A DNA stretch of 36,475 bases from Candidatus Gastranaerophilales bacterium (GCA_944324375.1 CALUWB010000017.1:1-36475); one strand, 5' to 3'; counted from the stretch's first letter, positions 1-7,704 are shown. Translations and numbers: made by a program. The notes: generated by a model from the sequence alone, not told the origin.

Positions 1-27
1 TTTCCTCTAAATATAATATTCAAAATT

Positions 28-507
28 TTATCTCCAGCCTTTATAAAGGTAATCAATTATCCACTGCATCATTTTTGGAAATGCCCCACTATTATGTCCA
101 ATACGAATCATCTCTAAACGATTTTCTTCCATTGTACCAATACCATTCTTTTGCTTGTATATCCAAGAATACATTCCTGTACGATCGGCCCCATGTTTAC
201 AATGAATATGAACCTTTTCTCCTTTTTCCTTAATCCCTTCTACTAAATCTAAAAATTGACCCACCTGTTTTTCTTGTGGATGAAATGGATCAGTTGGAAT
301 ATTATAATAATGCATTCCACACTTTTCAACTACATCTTTCTCATTAAAACTTGATTTATCATGCCCTATACAAAAATCAATAATATTATTAACTCCCTGT
401 CTTTTTAACCATTTTATACCTTTTTCATCTGGACGTGCAGAACGTGAAACAAAATTATCTATTTTATAATAATTATGGGGTTTATGAGGAATTGTTATAC
501 CAAACAT
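28..507 (-). CDS. Protein tyrosine / dual-specificity phosphatase family protein
   Basis: This 159-residue protein probably hydrolyses phosphotyrosine or related phosphoesters in the cytoplasm. It has the CX5R signature of cysteine phosphatases, HCKHGADRTG, with nucleophile C103 and phosphate-binding R109. D73 in IPTDPF sits about 30 residues upstream, where the general acid of this fold is expected. The early SARP motif (residues 23-26) resembles the RSARP/RSGQP element of SIW14-like bacterial and fungal phosphatases. There is no signal peptide or membrane segment. The ATG is preceded by a good AGGAG ribosome binding site, which fixes the start. The gene reads toward the left edge and no partner is visible within the window. 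The family call is firm; the substrate (phosphoprotein, inositol phosphate or nucleotide) cannot be read from the sequence. Confidence 0.85.
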   Translation of the reverse strand: MFGITIPHKPHNYYKIDNFVSRSARPDEKGIKWLKRQGVNNIIDFCIGHDKSSFNEKDVVEKCGMHYYNIPTDPFHPQEKQVGQFLDLVEGIKEKGEKVHIHCKHGADRTGMYSWIYKQKNGIGTMEENRLEMIRIGHNSGAFPKMMQWIIDYLYKGWR

Positions 508-624
508 AATTTTTATTTCTCCTTTAACTATATAAAACTAGTAAAAATATTTTTTGTTAGTACATTAAATAACCTAAATTCAATCAAAATTATTAAGTTT
601 TGTAAATAAATGTCGTATAATATT

Positions 625-652
625 TTGACTTGGAAAAAAATATCATTAAATA
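625..652 (+). promoter_or_regulatory. Candidate promoter for the 81-residue protein gene
   Basis: TTGACT (625-630) is followed after 16 nt by TAAATA (647-652), about 35 nt before the ATG at 688. A TATAAT also occurs at 616-621 but has only a poor -35 partner. Either could serve, so the call is tentative. Confidence 0.35.
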
Positions 653-687
653 AGAATTGAAAGGTTTGTATAAAAGAGGTTTGATGT

Positions 688-933
688 ATGGCAGGAATCG
701 TTAATTATCTAGCAAATATGCTAGCCCCAACAAAAACAGCAGTAGTAGCTCCAGTAAGAACAAATATTGAACATGTTGCAATGAATCCAGGAGCAAATCC
801 ATTTGTAACAGTAAAAGGTTCAAATCCATTTGCTAATTATGCAAAAAATAAACCAGTAACAGGAGGATATTTTGCAGGATATTACAATAATAAACCAAAT
901 ATCGTTGGTCAACGATTATTCGTTGAAGTTTAA
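688..933 (+). CDS. Hypothetical small protein, 81 residues
   Basis: I do not recognise this protein. It has an AGAGGT ribosome binding site 6-7 nt before the ATG and ordinary codon use for the window, so it is probably real. It is rich in Asn, Ala, Pro, Gly and Tyr. Its middle holds two related segments, NPGANPFVTVKG and KGSNPFANY, followed by a Gly/Tyr-rich stretch (GGYFAGYYNN) and the C-terminus QRLFVEV. No signal peptide, membrane helix or cysteine is present. The composition suggests a flexible or surface-associated peptide rather than an enzyme. It stands alone between divergent and convergent neighbours and ends just before a bidirectional terminator. The F/V-x-x-KG segment loosely resembles the N-terminal F-x-G tags seen in other proteins of the window. 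Confidence 0.65.
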   Translation: MAGIVNYLANMLAPTKTAVVAPVRTNIEHVAMNPGANPFVTVKGSNPFANYAKNKPVTGGYFAGYYNNKPNIVGQRLFVEV

Positions 934-1005
934 CTAACACTATTTATACGTTTTTAGTCTCTCTTGAAAGGTGTCGTGTGTTTAATGAAGAACAGAAGAA
1001 AAACG

Positions 1006-1039
1006 TGAGTCTTCCCAAAACAAAGGAAAGACTCATTTT
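1006..1039. terminator. Bidirectional intrinsic terminator
   Basis: TGAGTCTT (1006-1013) pairs perfectly with AAGACTCA (1028-1035), and TTTT follows on the plus strand. On the minus strand the stem is followed by CGTTTTTC. It sits between the end of the 81-residue gene and the end of the converging glycosyltransferase gene (stop at 1045), so it can serve both. Confidence 0.75.
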
Positions 1040-1044
1040 AATAT

Positions 1045-2943
1045 TTACACTTTGTCTAATGCTTTGTATATTTCTTCTACTGTTGGCTTACCGGAAAGTA
1101 CAAATGATTTATACAATCCTTCTTGTGGCGCCCATAATTCTTTACTATGGGAATAAAAAACAGCTACTGTTGGAACATCAAGAGCATTTCCCATATGCAT
1201 AGTACCAGTATCAACAGAAATCAAACTTTTAGACAATTTTAAAACATTTGCTAATTCTATAAAATCAGTTTTATCGACTAAACTAATAAAGTTTTCACAT
1301 CCCATTTTGTTTAATTCATTAATATAATTTCTAGCCACTTCACCTGCTCCTAGAAATATTGGGCATCTCCCAGAATTATTAATTAAATTAATTAGTTCAA
1401 CAGCATCTTCAACTGGCATATCTTTAGGTTTAAACTTACTTGTTGCTGTTATTGAAATTAATTCTTTATCTATAGATTTAACTTGTTTTATTACTTCTGT
1501 ATTTATCTCAGGAACATCATATTTTATTGGTAAGTTTAATAATGATTTCCCAGTAAGTGACTCTATCAGTCCTGTTGAAATATCGCGTTTATGAATATAT
1601 GTTTTTCTATTATATTTTTCTTTGGTTGACATTAATTTAGTAAACCAATTATGTGGTTCTGTTATTATATGTTTTGCTTTAAGCATTCTTGATAATACTA
1701 AATTCCGATCATTTGAATATATAACAAAAGATGCAAAAATATTTTTATATGGGAAGTTTCTAATAAATTTTAAAAATCCAAATAAATTGTTATCCTTCTT
1801 TTTATTAAAAGTTATTACATCATCAACATCTTTTTGATACTTTGCAATATCTTTAAACTGAGGTTGTACAACATAAACAACCTTAGAATGAGGATAAAAA
1901 TATTTAATATTTTGCACTAATGTGTTATTTAATAAAATATCTCCAATAAATGCTGTATTAAATATTAGAAAAATTTTTTCATCATGTTCTAACCTGAATT
2001 TTATTTTTATACCTAATATTGTCAAAACTTTCCATTTATCTTTATTTCTATACTCATTTTTTATATTAAAAATTTTAGATAAGATTTTTTTCTTTTTATT
2101 TGGATCCTTAGAATTTTTAAATTTTTCAGTTTCTTCTAAATAAACTTCTGTTAATCGTGCATAATACCACCATTTTTCACACATTAAATTTTGACAACCT
2201 TTCATATCAGGTTTAGGTCCAGTTAGATGAACTATTACTGGATTTTTTTTAGCATCTTCATAATCCCTTAAATCATCTGCTTCATATTGATTATAATAAT
2301 TTCTCCACCAAGTATCCATAAAATTATACTTTGGATGTAAATTAATTTTCTTAGTATCAATAACCTTGTTTAAACTATCTTGATCGCAAAATTTTATAAT
2401 TTTTTTATTTTTAATTGCATAATCTTTTATCTTATTAAATAAATTATCTTTACGCCATAATTTACAATTAAAAAGCATTACGCCAGAATTAAAATATGAA
2501 TCGCTTTCCATAGATAATCGTTTAAGATGTTTATCCACATCCCAAACATCTTTTACAGCTGCAACATAACTATCTTTTAAATCTATTTCAAATAAAGATC
2601 TAAGAGATTGATTAATCATAGTATCACAATCTAGGTATAAAACTTTTTCTAAATCTGGACATAAATCAGGAATTTTAATTCTAAACCAAGCCTGAACAGT
2701 AACCCATTTAGACATTGGGAAACTAGCAAATTCAGAATCATTAACTTTTATATACCTTATAGAACAGTTAAACTTTGATTTTATACTATTCAACTTATTA
2801 ATACTTGCTTCAGATAATTCAGAATAAAGAATAATAAATTCTATTTCAGAATCTATATTATTTTGTAGAACACTAAACATTGAAACAACAGTCATATTTA
2901 CATAACCATCATCAGGAGCATAAGCGATTGTAAATTTACCCAT
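1045..2943 (-). CDS. Bifunctional glycosyltransferase, GT8 fused to GT9 (heptosyltransferase-like)
   Basis: This 632-residue protein joins two sugar transferases. Residues 1 to about 265 are a GT8 domain of the LgtC/GspA type. It starts TIAYAPDDGYVNMTVVSM, carries the D105-C-D107 metal/sugar-nucleotide motif in LYLDCDT, and has the downstream YFNSGVMLFN and VHLTGPKP blocks. A lysine-rich linker with the TILGIKIKF element common in surface-glycan enzymes leads to a GT9 domain (about 310-632). That domain has NTAFIGDILLNNTL at its start and ISVDTGTMHMGNALDVPTVAVF near its end, as in WaaF-like ADP-heptosyltransferases. There is no signal peptide, so it should act on the cytoplasmic face of the inner membrane in LPS or surface-polysaccharide assembly. 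An AGAGGT site precedes the ATG. The two family calls are strong; donor and acceptor are unknown. Confidence 0.88.
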   Translation of the reverse strand: MGKFTIAYAPDDGYVNMTVVSMFSVLQNNIDSEIEFIILYSELSEASINKLNSIKSKFNCSIRYIKVNDSEFASFPMSKWVTVQAWFRIKIPDLCPDLEKVLYLDCDTMINQSLRSLFEIDLKDSYVAAVKDVWDVDKHLKRLSMESDSYFNSGVMLFNCKLWRKDNLFNKIKDYAIKNKKIIKFCDQDSLNKVIDTKKINLHPKYNFMDTWWRNYYNQYEADDLRDYEDAKKNPVIVHLTGPKPDMKGCQNLMCEKWWYYARLTEVYLEETEKFKNSKDPNKKKKILSKIFNIKNEYRNKDKWKVLTILGIKIKFRLEHDEKIFLIFNTAFIGDILLNNTLVQNIKYFYPHSKVVYVVQPQFKDIAKYQKDVDDVITFNKKKDNNLFGFLKFIRNFPYKNIFASFVIYSNDRNLVLSRMLKAKHIITEPHNWFTKLMSTKEKYNRKTYIHKRDISTGLIESLTGKSLLNLPIKYDVPEINTEVIKQVKSIDKELISITATSKFKPKDMPVEDAVELINLINNSGRCPIFLGAGEVARNYINELNKMGCENFISLVDKTDFIELANVLKLSKSLISVDTGTMHMGNALDVPTVAVFYSHSKELWAPQEGLYKSFVLSGKPTVEEIYKALDKV

Positions 2944-3009
2944 ATAAACCTCTAATACGAATTATCTTCATAATCACTATATTTATCAATATATATAGTA
3001 ATTATACAG

Positions 3010-3039
3010 ATTATAGCATAATATTTTAAGGATTTACAA
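3010..3039 (-). promoter_or_regulatory. Promoter of the GT8-GT9 gene (extended -10)
   Basis: On the minus strand TTGTAA (3039-3034) is followed after 18 nt by TATAAT (3015-3010), preceded by TGC to give the extended -10 TGCTATAAT. The predicted start is near 3003, leaving a leader of roughly 60 nt. The 13-mer ATTATGCTATAAT recurs exactly in the promoter at 29775-29783. Confidence 0.65.
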
Positions 3040-3046
3040 TATGAAA

Positions 3047-3253
3047 TTAAGGTTCACCATATAAAATTTTAAGAGTATCAACTACTTTAGGCATCTGGCA
3101 AACAAAAGAATAATGACCTTTTGAAATGGAACAATTAGCACAATTTCCGTTCAACATATAACACTCTATTGCTTGTTCTGTCCAATTTTGAGTTATAGAA
3201 TCAGATAGCTCACCATTATTTTGAGGATAGAAAAGTTCTTGTTCCATAAACAT
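3047..3253 (-). CDS. Small cysteine-rich protein, possible metal-binding
   Basis: This is a 68-residue cytoplasmic protein with four cysteines in the pattern C31-x6-C38-x2-C41-x10-C52, within CYMLNGNCANCSISKG and FVCQM. The spacing would suit a small zinc or iron-sulphur site. I have an impression of similar short CNC(S/A)NC(P/S)-type proteins in AT-rich gut bacteria, but no named family can be assigned. AAGGAG lies 7 nt before the first ATG, which favours that start over the in-frame ATG two codons later. The promoter of the downstream GT8-GT9 gene lies immediately after its stop, so the two genes are probably transcribed separately. Confidence is good that it is a gene and low on function. 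Confidence 0.65.
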   Translation of the reverse strand: MFMEQELFYPQNNGELSDSITQNWTEQAIECYMLNGNCANCSISKGHYSFVCQMPKVVDTLKILYGEP

Positions 3254-3330
3254 AAATCTCCTTAATCATATTATTAGGGTATTTTTATAAAATTACATCC
3301 ATTAAATAATGTATACTTACTTAATAAATA

Positions 3331-3355
3331 CAAAATAAAAGGCGCAATATGCGCC
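3331..3355 (-). terminator. Intrinsic terminator (minus strand)
   Basis: GGCGCA (3341-3346) and TGCGCC (3350-3355) form a GC-rich stem with a 3-nt loop. On the minus strand it is followed by TTTTATTTTG. In so AT-rich a region this is the clearest terminator. It could end transcripts from the dgkA operon, or a separate RNA from the gene-free stretch 3356-3600. Confidence 0.7.
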
Positions 3356-3399
3356 AAATAATTATAGGGAAAAATTATATTTTTGATTCTTGCAATTTG

Positions 3400-3435
3400 T
3401 TATAAATTGAAAATACCTTTCAATTTATAATTTTT
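3400..3435 (+). other. Perfect 13-bp hairpin followed by a T run
   Basis: TTATAAATTGAAA (3400-3412), loop ATACC, TTTCAATTTATAA (3418-3430), then TTTTT (3431-3435). It has the form of a plus-strand terminator, but no plus-strand gene is visible upstream. It lies inside the 385-bp gene-free region 3254-3638. Confidence 0.5.
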
Positions 3436-3469
3436 GATACTAATTTTTAATTAATGCAATACTAAATAT

Positions 3470-3504
3470 AGTCGGAATTTTTACAAATCAAAATTTGTCC
3501 GACT
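3470..3504. other. Nested hairpin in the gene-free region
   Basis: AGTCGGA (3470-3476) pairs with TCCGACT (3498-3504), and CAAAT/ATTTG forms an inner stem around CAAA. No T run follows on either strand, so it looks like a structural element rather than a terminator. With its neighbours it suggests a structured RNA between 3341 and about 3600 that I cannot name. Confidence 0.4.
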
Positions 3505-3596
3505 AATAAAAATTTAATTCACTATCTGCATTATAAATACCTTTGTCCTTTTTGTTTCCTAATTCCCATTCCTGATAGTTTACTATACGGATATTT

Positions 3597-3640
3597 AATT
3601 AAAAACTTTAACTCTCTGAGGTATTTATTAACAAAAGTTT
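3597..3640 (-). terminator. Possible weak terminator after dgkA
   Basis: On the minus strand AAACTTT (3640-3634) and TTAA can pair with TTAA and AAAGTTT (down to 3603), followed by TTAATT. The stem is AT-only and overlaps the dgkA stop codon, so it is a weak candidate. If it works, the region 3341-3600 would be a separate transcript. Confidence 0.3.
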
Positions 3641-4028
3641 ACAAAAATGTTGCTAAAAACATATCAAATGCCGCTTTTCCAAATAGGATGAAACCTATGA
3701 TACTACTTATGATAGTAGCAAACATAACTGCCCCTGCAGAAATATCTTTAGCCATTCCAACCATTTTGCTGTATTTATTATGATATATAGAGTCAAGTGC
3801 AAATTCTATTGCTGTATTAAGCATTTCTGCAACGATAACATTTGCTATTGCAATTAATGCAATACAGAATTCTATTGCCGTAAACTGAAAAACAAATCCC
3901 ATTGCAATAACTAATGATGCTACAACTAAATGAACTCTAAGATTACGTTCACTTTTTACTACTAATCGAAAACCTTTTCTTGCATTCTTAAATGTATTGC
4001 CAAAACCTTGAGATTTAAATTTTGTCAT
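3639..4028 (-). CDS. dgkA: Diacylglycerol / undecaprenol kinase (DgkA family)
   Basis: This 129-residue integral membrane kinase should phosphorylate diacylglycerol, or undecaprenol as in the Gram-positive-type members, feeding lipid recycling for wall and envelope synthesis. The family motifs are all present: SERNLRVHL before the first helix, AEMLNTAIEFALD (the catalytic E-x-x-NTAIE block) and AKDISAGAV. Three hydrophobic segments are seen at about residues 32-50, 53-72 and 95-117, as expected for this small trimeric kinase. It overlaps the end of ybeY by 14 bp and has GAGG upstream within ybeY, implying translational coupling. The ybeY-dgkA neighbourhood is a classic Firmicutes/cyanobacterial pairing. 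Confidence 0.92.
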   Translation of the reverse strand: MTKFKSQGFGNTFKNARKGFRLVVKSERNLRVHLVVASLVIAMGFVFQFTAIEFCIALIAIANVIVAEMLNTAIEFALDSIYHNKYSKMVGMAKDISAGAVMFATIISSIIGFILFGKAAFDMFLATFL

Positions 4029-4530
4029 TTTTATCCTCTAACGCATAATCTAATGCTTTTATTTGTTCAGCTACAACAAAATTATAATCTTCTTCTGTTT
4101 GATGGTCAAATCCTAATAAATGTAAAATACCATGAGCTATCAAAAAATAAAGCTCATATTCAGCTGAAACATTCTTCTTATTAGCTTCTTCTTTTACTTT
4201 ATCTAAAGCAATAATAATTTCACCTAAATTTATATCACCATCAAAAACAAATTTTGCTTCATCATCTGCAAATATCGCAAAAGTAATAATATCTGCAGGA
4301 TAATCTTTATCGCGATATTCTTTATTAATTTCATGAGTTTTAGAACTCTCACAAAATAAAATATCAAATGTAATTGAATCAAAAGTAAAACCATTTAAGC
4401 AGGAATCATCAATTAGTTCAGACAAATAATATTTAAATATTCTTCTTCCAATATTTATCACTTCTAATTCATTAATATCCCAAGAAGAATATATATTTTC
4501 AGTAAAAATATTAATCTGTTTATTGTTCAT
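4015..4530 (-). CDS. ybeY: Endoribonuclease YbeY, rRNA maturation factor
   Basis: This 171-residue metal-dependent RNase of the UPF0054 family is involved in 16S rRNA 3'-end maturation and ribosome quality control. The signature H-x3-H-x5-H is seen in HGILHLLGFDH, with ligands H133, H137 and H143. The typical preceding elements KTHEINKEYRDKDYPADIITF and GDINLGEI are also present. Length is normal for the family. The start overlaps the end of the upstream HD-protein gene by 11 bp, and GGAAC lies a few bases before the ATG. It is followed by an overlapping dgkA, so the three genes should be co-translated. Confidence 0.95.
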   Translation of the reverse strand: MNNKQINIFTENIYSSWDINELEVINIGRRIFKYYLSELIDDSCLNGFTFDSITFDILFCESSKTHEINKEYRDKDYPADIITFAIFADDEAKFVFDGDINLGEIIIALDKVKEEANKKNVSAEYELYFLIAHGILHLLGFDHQTEEDYNFVVAEQIKALDYALEDKNDKI

Positions 4531-6700
4531 TTTTATTTTGTTCCAACTGCTTAATTTTATCTTCTAAATCTTGATCAAAAGCCGGAGGTAAATTTACACC
4601 AGCATCATTTTTATCAAATTCTTTTACCATATCTTGATGATATTTAATTCTTTGATGTTGCATACCTCTTAATATCCTACTAAATGTAGTTGAAATAACT
4701 TTTAAATCTTTTAATGTAATTGGAGCATCCGATAATTGCCCATCGTTTAATCTTTCTTTAATAATTTTTGAAATTATTTCTTCAATCTCTTCATTCGTTG
4801 GATTTTTTAAAGAACGGACAGCAGATTCAACAGCATCTGCAATCATAAGTATTGCTGTTTCTTTCATATTTGGTTTAGGACCTGTATATCTAAATTGTTC
4901 TTCTTTAACATTTTCAATACCTTCTTCAGCAATAGCTTGATTGTAGAAATAACTAGCCAACCCTTCTCCATGATGCTGTAACATAAAGTTAGAAATTATT
5001 GCTGGAAGATGATATTCTTTGGCTAGTTCAACACCATCTTTAGGGTGAGCTGTAATAACCATTTTACTTAATCTTGGATTAAGTTTAGTATGAGGATTTT
5101 CTATCCCAAAATAAGATTGATTTTCTACAAAAAATAATGGTCTTTTTAGTTTTCCAATATCATGATAAAATGCCCCTACTCTTGCAAGTATTGGATTTGC
5201 ACCAACTGCTTCAGCAGCAGCTTCTGCTAAATTAGCAACCATTAAACTATGATGATAAGTCCCAGGAGCTTCAAATTGAAGTCTTTTTAATAAAGGTTGG
5301 TTATGATCAGCTAATTCTGCAAGACCATATGGAGTAATTATACCAAATGTACTTTCTAAAATAGGTAGAGTTCCAAGTGCAATAATCCCACTTAAAATAC
5401 CATTTAAGAAAATTAAAACAATATCTCTTAAAATTAAAGCATTATCAATATCAATCATAAATTTTTCTAAGAAATATATTGCTGATACTATTAAAACTCC
5501 AGCCACAGATATTTTTAAACCTGTTAAAATAAGATCGAATCTCCTTGAGAATTTCAACTTAGAAATACAAATCATTGCAAATGTGTTTAACAACAATACT
5601 GTTGTTACGAATTCTATAGAATAATGCAACCCTACTATTAAAACACTCAATAATAATGTTGTCGCAAAAAAAGCAATTCTAGCATTAGTAAATATAGACA
5701 AAATTATAATATAAGCTGGCAATGGTAAAATATTTGGAGAAAATCCTGTAGGCATTGCAACAGCAATTAAAGCAATGACTAATGATAGAAAACCTGTAAT
5801 TGTTAAATGATGAGGTTCGAAAAACACCCTTTCAAAATTCTTTTCATACTGAATAAATACAAAAGTTGAAAATAGAACAATTACAAATACACCTAAGATG
5901 CCCCAGTAATTTATCTCTAATACATTATAACCAGCTTCGCGTAAAGCATCTTTTTTTAATTTAGTAACAGGTTCCCCCTCGAAAACAATTTTATCTCCTT
6001 TATGAAATACAACTTCATAAGGCTTTACTGCATTTTGAGCATTTTTTCTTGAAATTTCAGTTGCTAATTCATCAACAACCAAATTAGGCGCTATAATTTC
6101 TTTTAATATTGCCGTAACAACATTTGCTTGATTTCTAGGAGTATTTGGAGGAATACATCTGAATATAATTTTTTCAATATCACTATTCTCATATTCACTT
6201 TCTGTTATTCCCCTATTTAAAACAGTTGTTAGTGTTAACTTAGATTTATCAAATATTTTTTGTAAGTTAGCATCAGATACACTTAATAAGTAGTTTGATA
6301 AATAATCTTTTTTATATTGAGCTGCAATATCAAATAACATACCCAATTCTGCTCTTTTTACTGATGCTTCAACATGTTTTTTACGTATTTGAACAATTGA
6401 ATTTTCTAATGTCTCTAAATTTACTTTTATAAAATCATCGTCAGCAGGGATTAAAATTGGTTCAACATTCATAGCAACATCTTTTTTATGCTGCTCTGTT
6501 CTTTTTGTATCAACAACTGTTATAGTTTTTTCTGCAATAATATCTCTCTTACTTATACCATTTTCAATAATTTTTTGGAAAAAGAAATTTTGAGAAGATA
6601 TCAACAATGTTAATAATATTGAGAACAAAAGAAATAGCAAAATATTAGATACTGAATTTTGCTTTAACTCTTCATATATATCATTTAGTATCTGAACCAT
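4520..6700 (-). CDS. 7TM-HD membrane phosphohydrolase (PgpH / YqfF type)
   Basis: This 726-residue protein has the PgpH architecture. It begins with an N-terminal membrane anchor (about 18-38). A long extracytoplasmic 7TMR-HDED domain (about 50-260) contains VNVEPILIPADDDFIKVN and VFHKGDKIVFEGEPVT. Seven hydrophobic helices follow (about 268-455), then a cytoplasmic HD domain with GTYHHSLMVANL (H483/H484) and the metal-binding H513-D514 in FYHDIGK. PgpH proteins of Listeria and relatives hydrolyse c-di-AMP to pApA, so the same activity is likely here, though not proved. An AGAGG site precedes the ATG. The gene overlaps the upstream zinc-ribbon gene by 20 bp and ybeY by 11 bp, as part of one operon. 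The charged C-terminal tail (EDKIKQLEQNKNEQ) is a short coiled-coil-like end. Confidence 0.9.
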   Translation of the reverse strand: MVQILNDIYEELKQNSVSNILLFLLFSILLTLLISSQNFFFQKIIENGISKRDIIAEKTITVVDTKRTEQHKKDVAMNVEPILIPADDDFIKVNLETLENSIVQIRKKHVEASVKRAELGMLFDIAAQYKKDYLSNYLLSVSDANLQKIFDKSKLTLTTVLNRGITESEYENSDIEKIIFRCIPPNTPRNQANVVTAILKEIIAPNLVVDELATEISRKNAQNAVKPYEVVFHKGDKIVFEGEPVTKLKKDALREAGYNVLEINYWGILGVFVIVLFSTFVFIQYEKNFERVFFEPHHLTITGFLSLVIALIAVAMPTGFSPNILPLPAYIIILSIFTNARIAFFATTLLLSVLIVGLHYSIEFVTTVLLLNTFAMICISKLKFSRRFDLILTGLKISVAGVLIVSAIYFLEKFMIDIDNALILRDIVLIFLNGILSGIIALGTLPILESTFGIITPYGLAELADHNQPLLKRLQFEAPGTYHHSLMVANLAEAAAEAVGANPILARVGAFYHDIGKLKRPLFFVENQSYFGIENPHTKLNPRLSKMVITAHPKDGVELAKEYHLPAIISNFMLQHHGEGLASYFYNQAIAEEGIENVKEEQFRYTGPKPNMKETAILMIADAVESAVRSLKNPTNEEIEEIISKIIKERLNDGQLSDAPITLKDLKVISTTFSRILRGMQHQRIKYHQDMVKEFDKNDAGVNLPPAFDQDLEDKIKQLEQNKNEQ

Positions 6701-6908
6701 AATTAACCTCTTCTATATTACACCGTTTTACTATAAACCCACACTTAATACAAGCTAAAGTTTCGCCTGTACTATCCAAAGGCATGAATTCATGATTACA
6801 TCTTTCATAATCATCAATTAATGGTTGATTTAAAGGGTCATAATTAAACTCATCAGAATCTTTTTTTTCTTTATGGAATAATTTCCAGATACATTCAAAT
6901 ATGTACAT
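6681..6908 (-). CDS. Small zinc-ribbon-like protein, 75 residues
   Basis: This cytoplasmic protein of unknown function carries a C37-x-H39 ... C53-x2-C56 arrangement, in RCNHEFMPLDSTGE and ACIKCGFIVKRC, that looks like a treble-clef or zinc-ribbon knuckle. The N-terminus is acidic/basic with no membrane segment. Its ATG comes 2 nt after the cdd stop, and its 3' end overlaps the PgpH-like gene by 20 bp, so it is embedded in the operon and probably translationally coupled. No strong ribosome binding site is seen, which fits coupling. I do not recognise a named family. Its position suggests a role tied to its neighbours, but this is only context. Confidence 0.65.
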   Translation of the reverse strand: MYIFECIWKLFHKEKKDSDEFNYDPLNQPLIDDYERCNHEFMPLDSTGETLACIKCGFIVKRCNIEEVNYGSDTK

Positions 6909-6910
6909 AA

Positions 6911-7294
6911 TTATAGTGTAAAACTTTCCGGTAAAAGATATGATAATTTGGTTATCTTTAATTCACCATTTTCTTCTGTTATAACATCAATATCTCCATC
7001 TTTGAATTCATTAAGAACTTGCCTACAAGCACCACAAGGATAACAATTATCAGTATTTGGAGAATAAATTGCAACTGCTTTAATTGATGTTTCACCATTA
7101 ACAATAGCTGCACCTACAGCACAACGTTCTGCACATATTGCTAAACCGTAACTTGAATTTTCGAAATTACATCCTTTAAATGTTTTCCCTGTTGCTGTTA
7201 ACACACAAGCACCTACTTTAAAATTTGAATACTTACAATAAGCATTCTTTGATGCATCCTTTGCTAAATTCATTAAAGTATTATAATCAGTCAT
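6911..7294 (-). CDS. cdd: Cytidine deaminase
   Basis: This 127-residue homotetrameric-type cytidine deaminase converts cytidine and deoxycytidine to uridine and deoxyuridine in pyrimidine salvage. Zinc ligands C54 (in CAERC), C87 and C90 (in PCGACRQ) and catalytic E56 are present, with the substrate-binding FKVGACV and GCNFENSSYG blocks. I place the start at the ATG at 7294. The frame can be read three codons further to a GTG at 7303, but AGGTGA at 7305-7300 is a well-placed Shine-Dalgarno for the ATG and overlaps that GTG. The gene lies 16 nt after the RRWYD-repeat gene and 2 nt before the zinc-ribbon gene. In Firmicutes cdd usually follows dgkA in this cluster; here it precedes the PgpH-like gene. 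Confidence 0.94.
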   Translation of the reverse strand: MTDYNTLMNLAKDASKNAYCKYSNFKVGACVLTATGKTFKGCNFENSSYGLAICAERCAVGAAIVNGETSIKAVAIYSPNTDNCYPCGACRQVLNEFKDGDIDVITEENGELKITKLSYLLPESFTL

Positions 7295-7310
7295 ATTAAT
7301 CACCTACAAA

Positions 7311-7664
7311 CTATAATCTTGAAGATAAAGTAACAGATAAACCATCCATTATATTTCGAAAATCAGACTCTGGTAGAGTAGACATTGCTTTTAATGCAAA
7401 ACCTAAACTATCAGACTTATCATACCATCTACGACCATTGGATGATTGATATAAACCAATAACTCGATCAATTCCTAAACTTAAAGGAGGTTCTTTTGTT
7501 TCATCATCATAATCATCCCGATGAAATTGCTTTATCTCTTTTATAATTGATATTAATGATTCTGATAAAGATTCCTTTTCTTCCTCAGATAATTTTTGTA
7601 ATAAAGTTAAAGTTTTCTGAGTTTCAAAATGAGAATCATACCATCGTCTATCTTTTGTTTCCAT
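7311..7664 (-). CDS. RRWYD-repeat protein, function unknown
   Basis: This 117-residue protein heads the cdd-to-dgkA operon. It contains two copies of an RRWYD motif, at about residues 6-10 (KDRRWYDSHFETQKTLTLL) and 78-82 (GRRWYDKSDSLGFALKAM). Each is followed by a helical stretch of similar layout, so it looks like an internal duplication of a short helical unit. No catalytic signature, signal peptide or membrane segment is visible. The start is chosen at 7664, with GGGGA upstream. The frame continues up to 7733, but that extension contains the operon's -35 and -10 elements, so it cannot be translated from this promoter. I recall short RRWYD proteins of unknown role in cyanobacterial-type genomes, but this is memory and not demonstrated here. 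Confidence 0.7.
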   Translation of the reverse strand: METKDRRWYDSHFETQKTLTLLQKLSEEEKESLSESLISIIKEIKQFHRDDYDDETKEPPLSLGIDRVIGLYQSSNGRRWYDKSDSLGFALKAMSTLPESDFRNIMDGLSVTLSSRL

Positions 7665-7704
7665 AATTTTATTCCCCATTGGAGATATTACACACGTATA
7701 ATAA

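Noticed and set aside
978-1202. Plus-strand frame of 74 codons with a hydrophobic stretch
   Set aside because: It overlaps the terminator and the 3' end of the GT8-GT9 gene in antisense, and its hydrophobicity mirrors AT-rich antisense codons.
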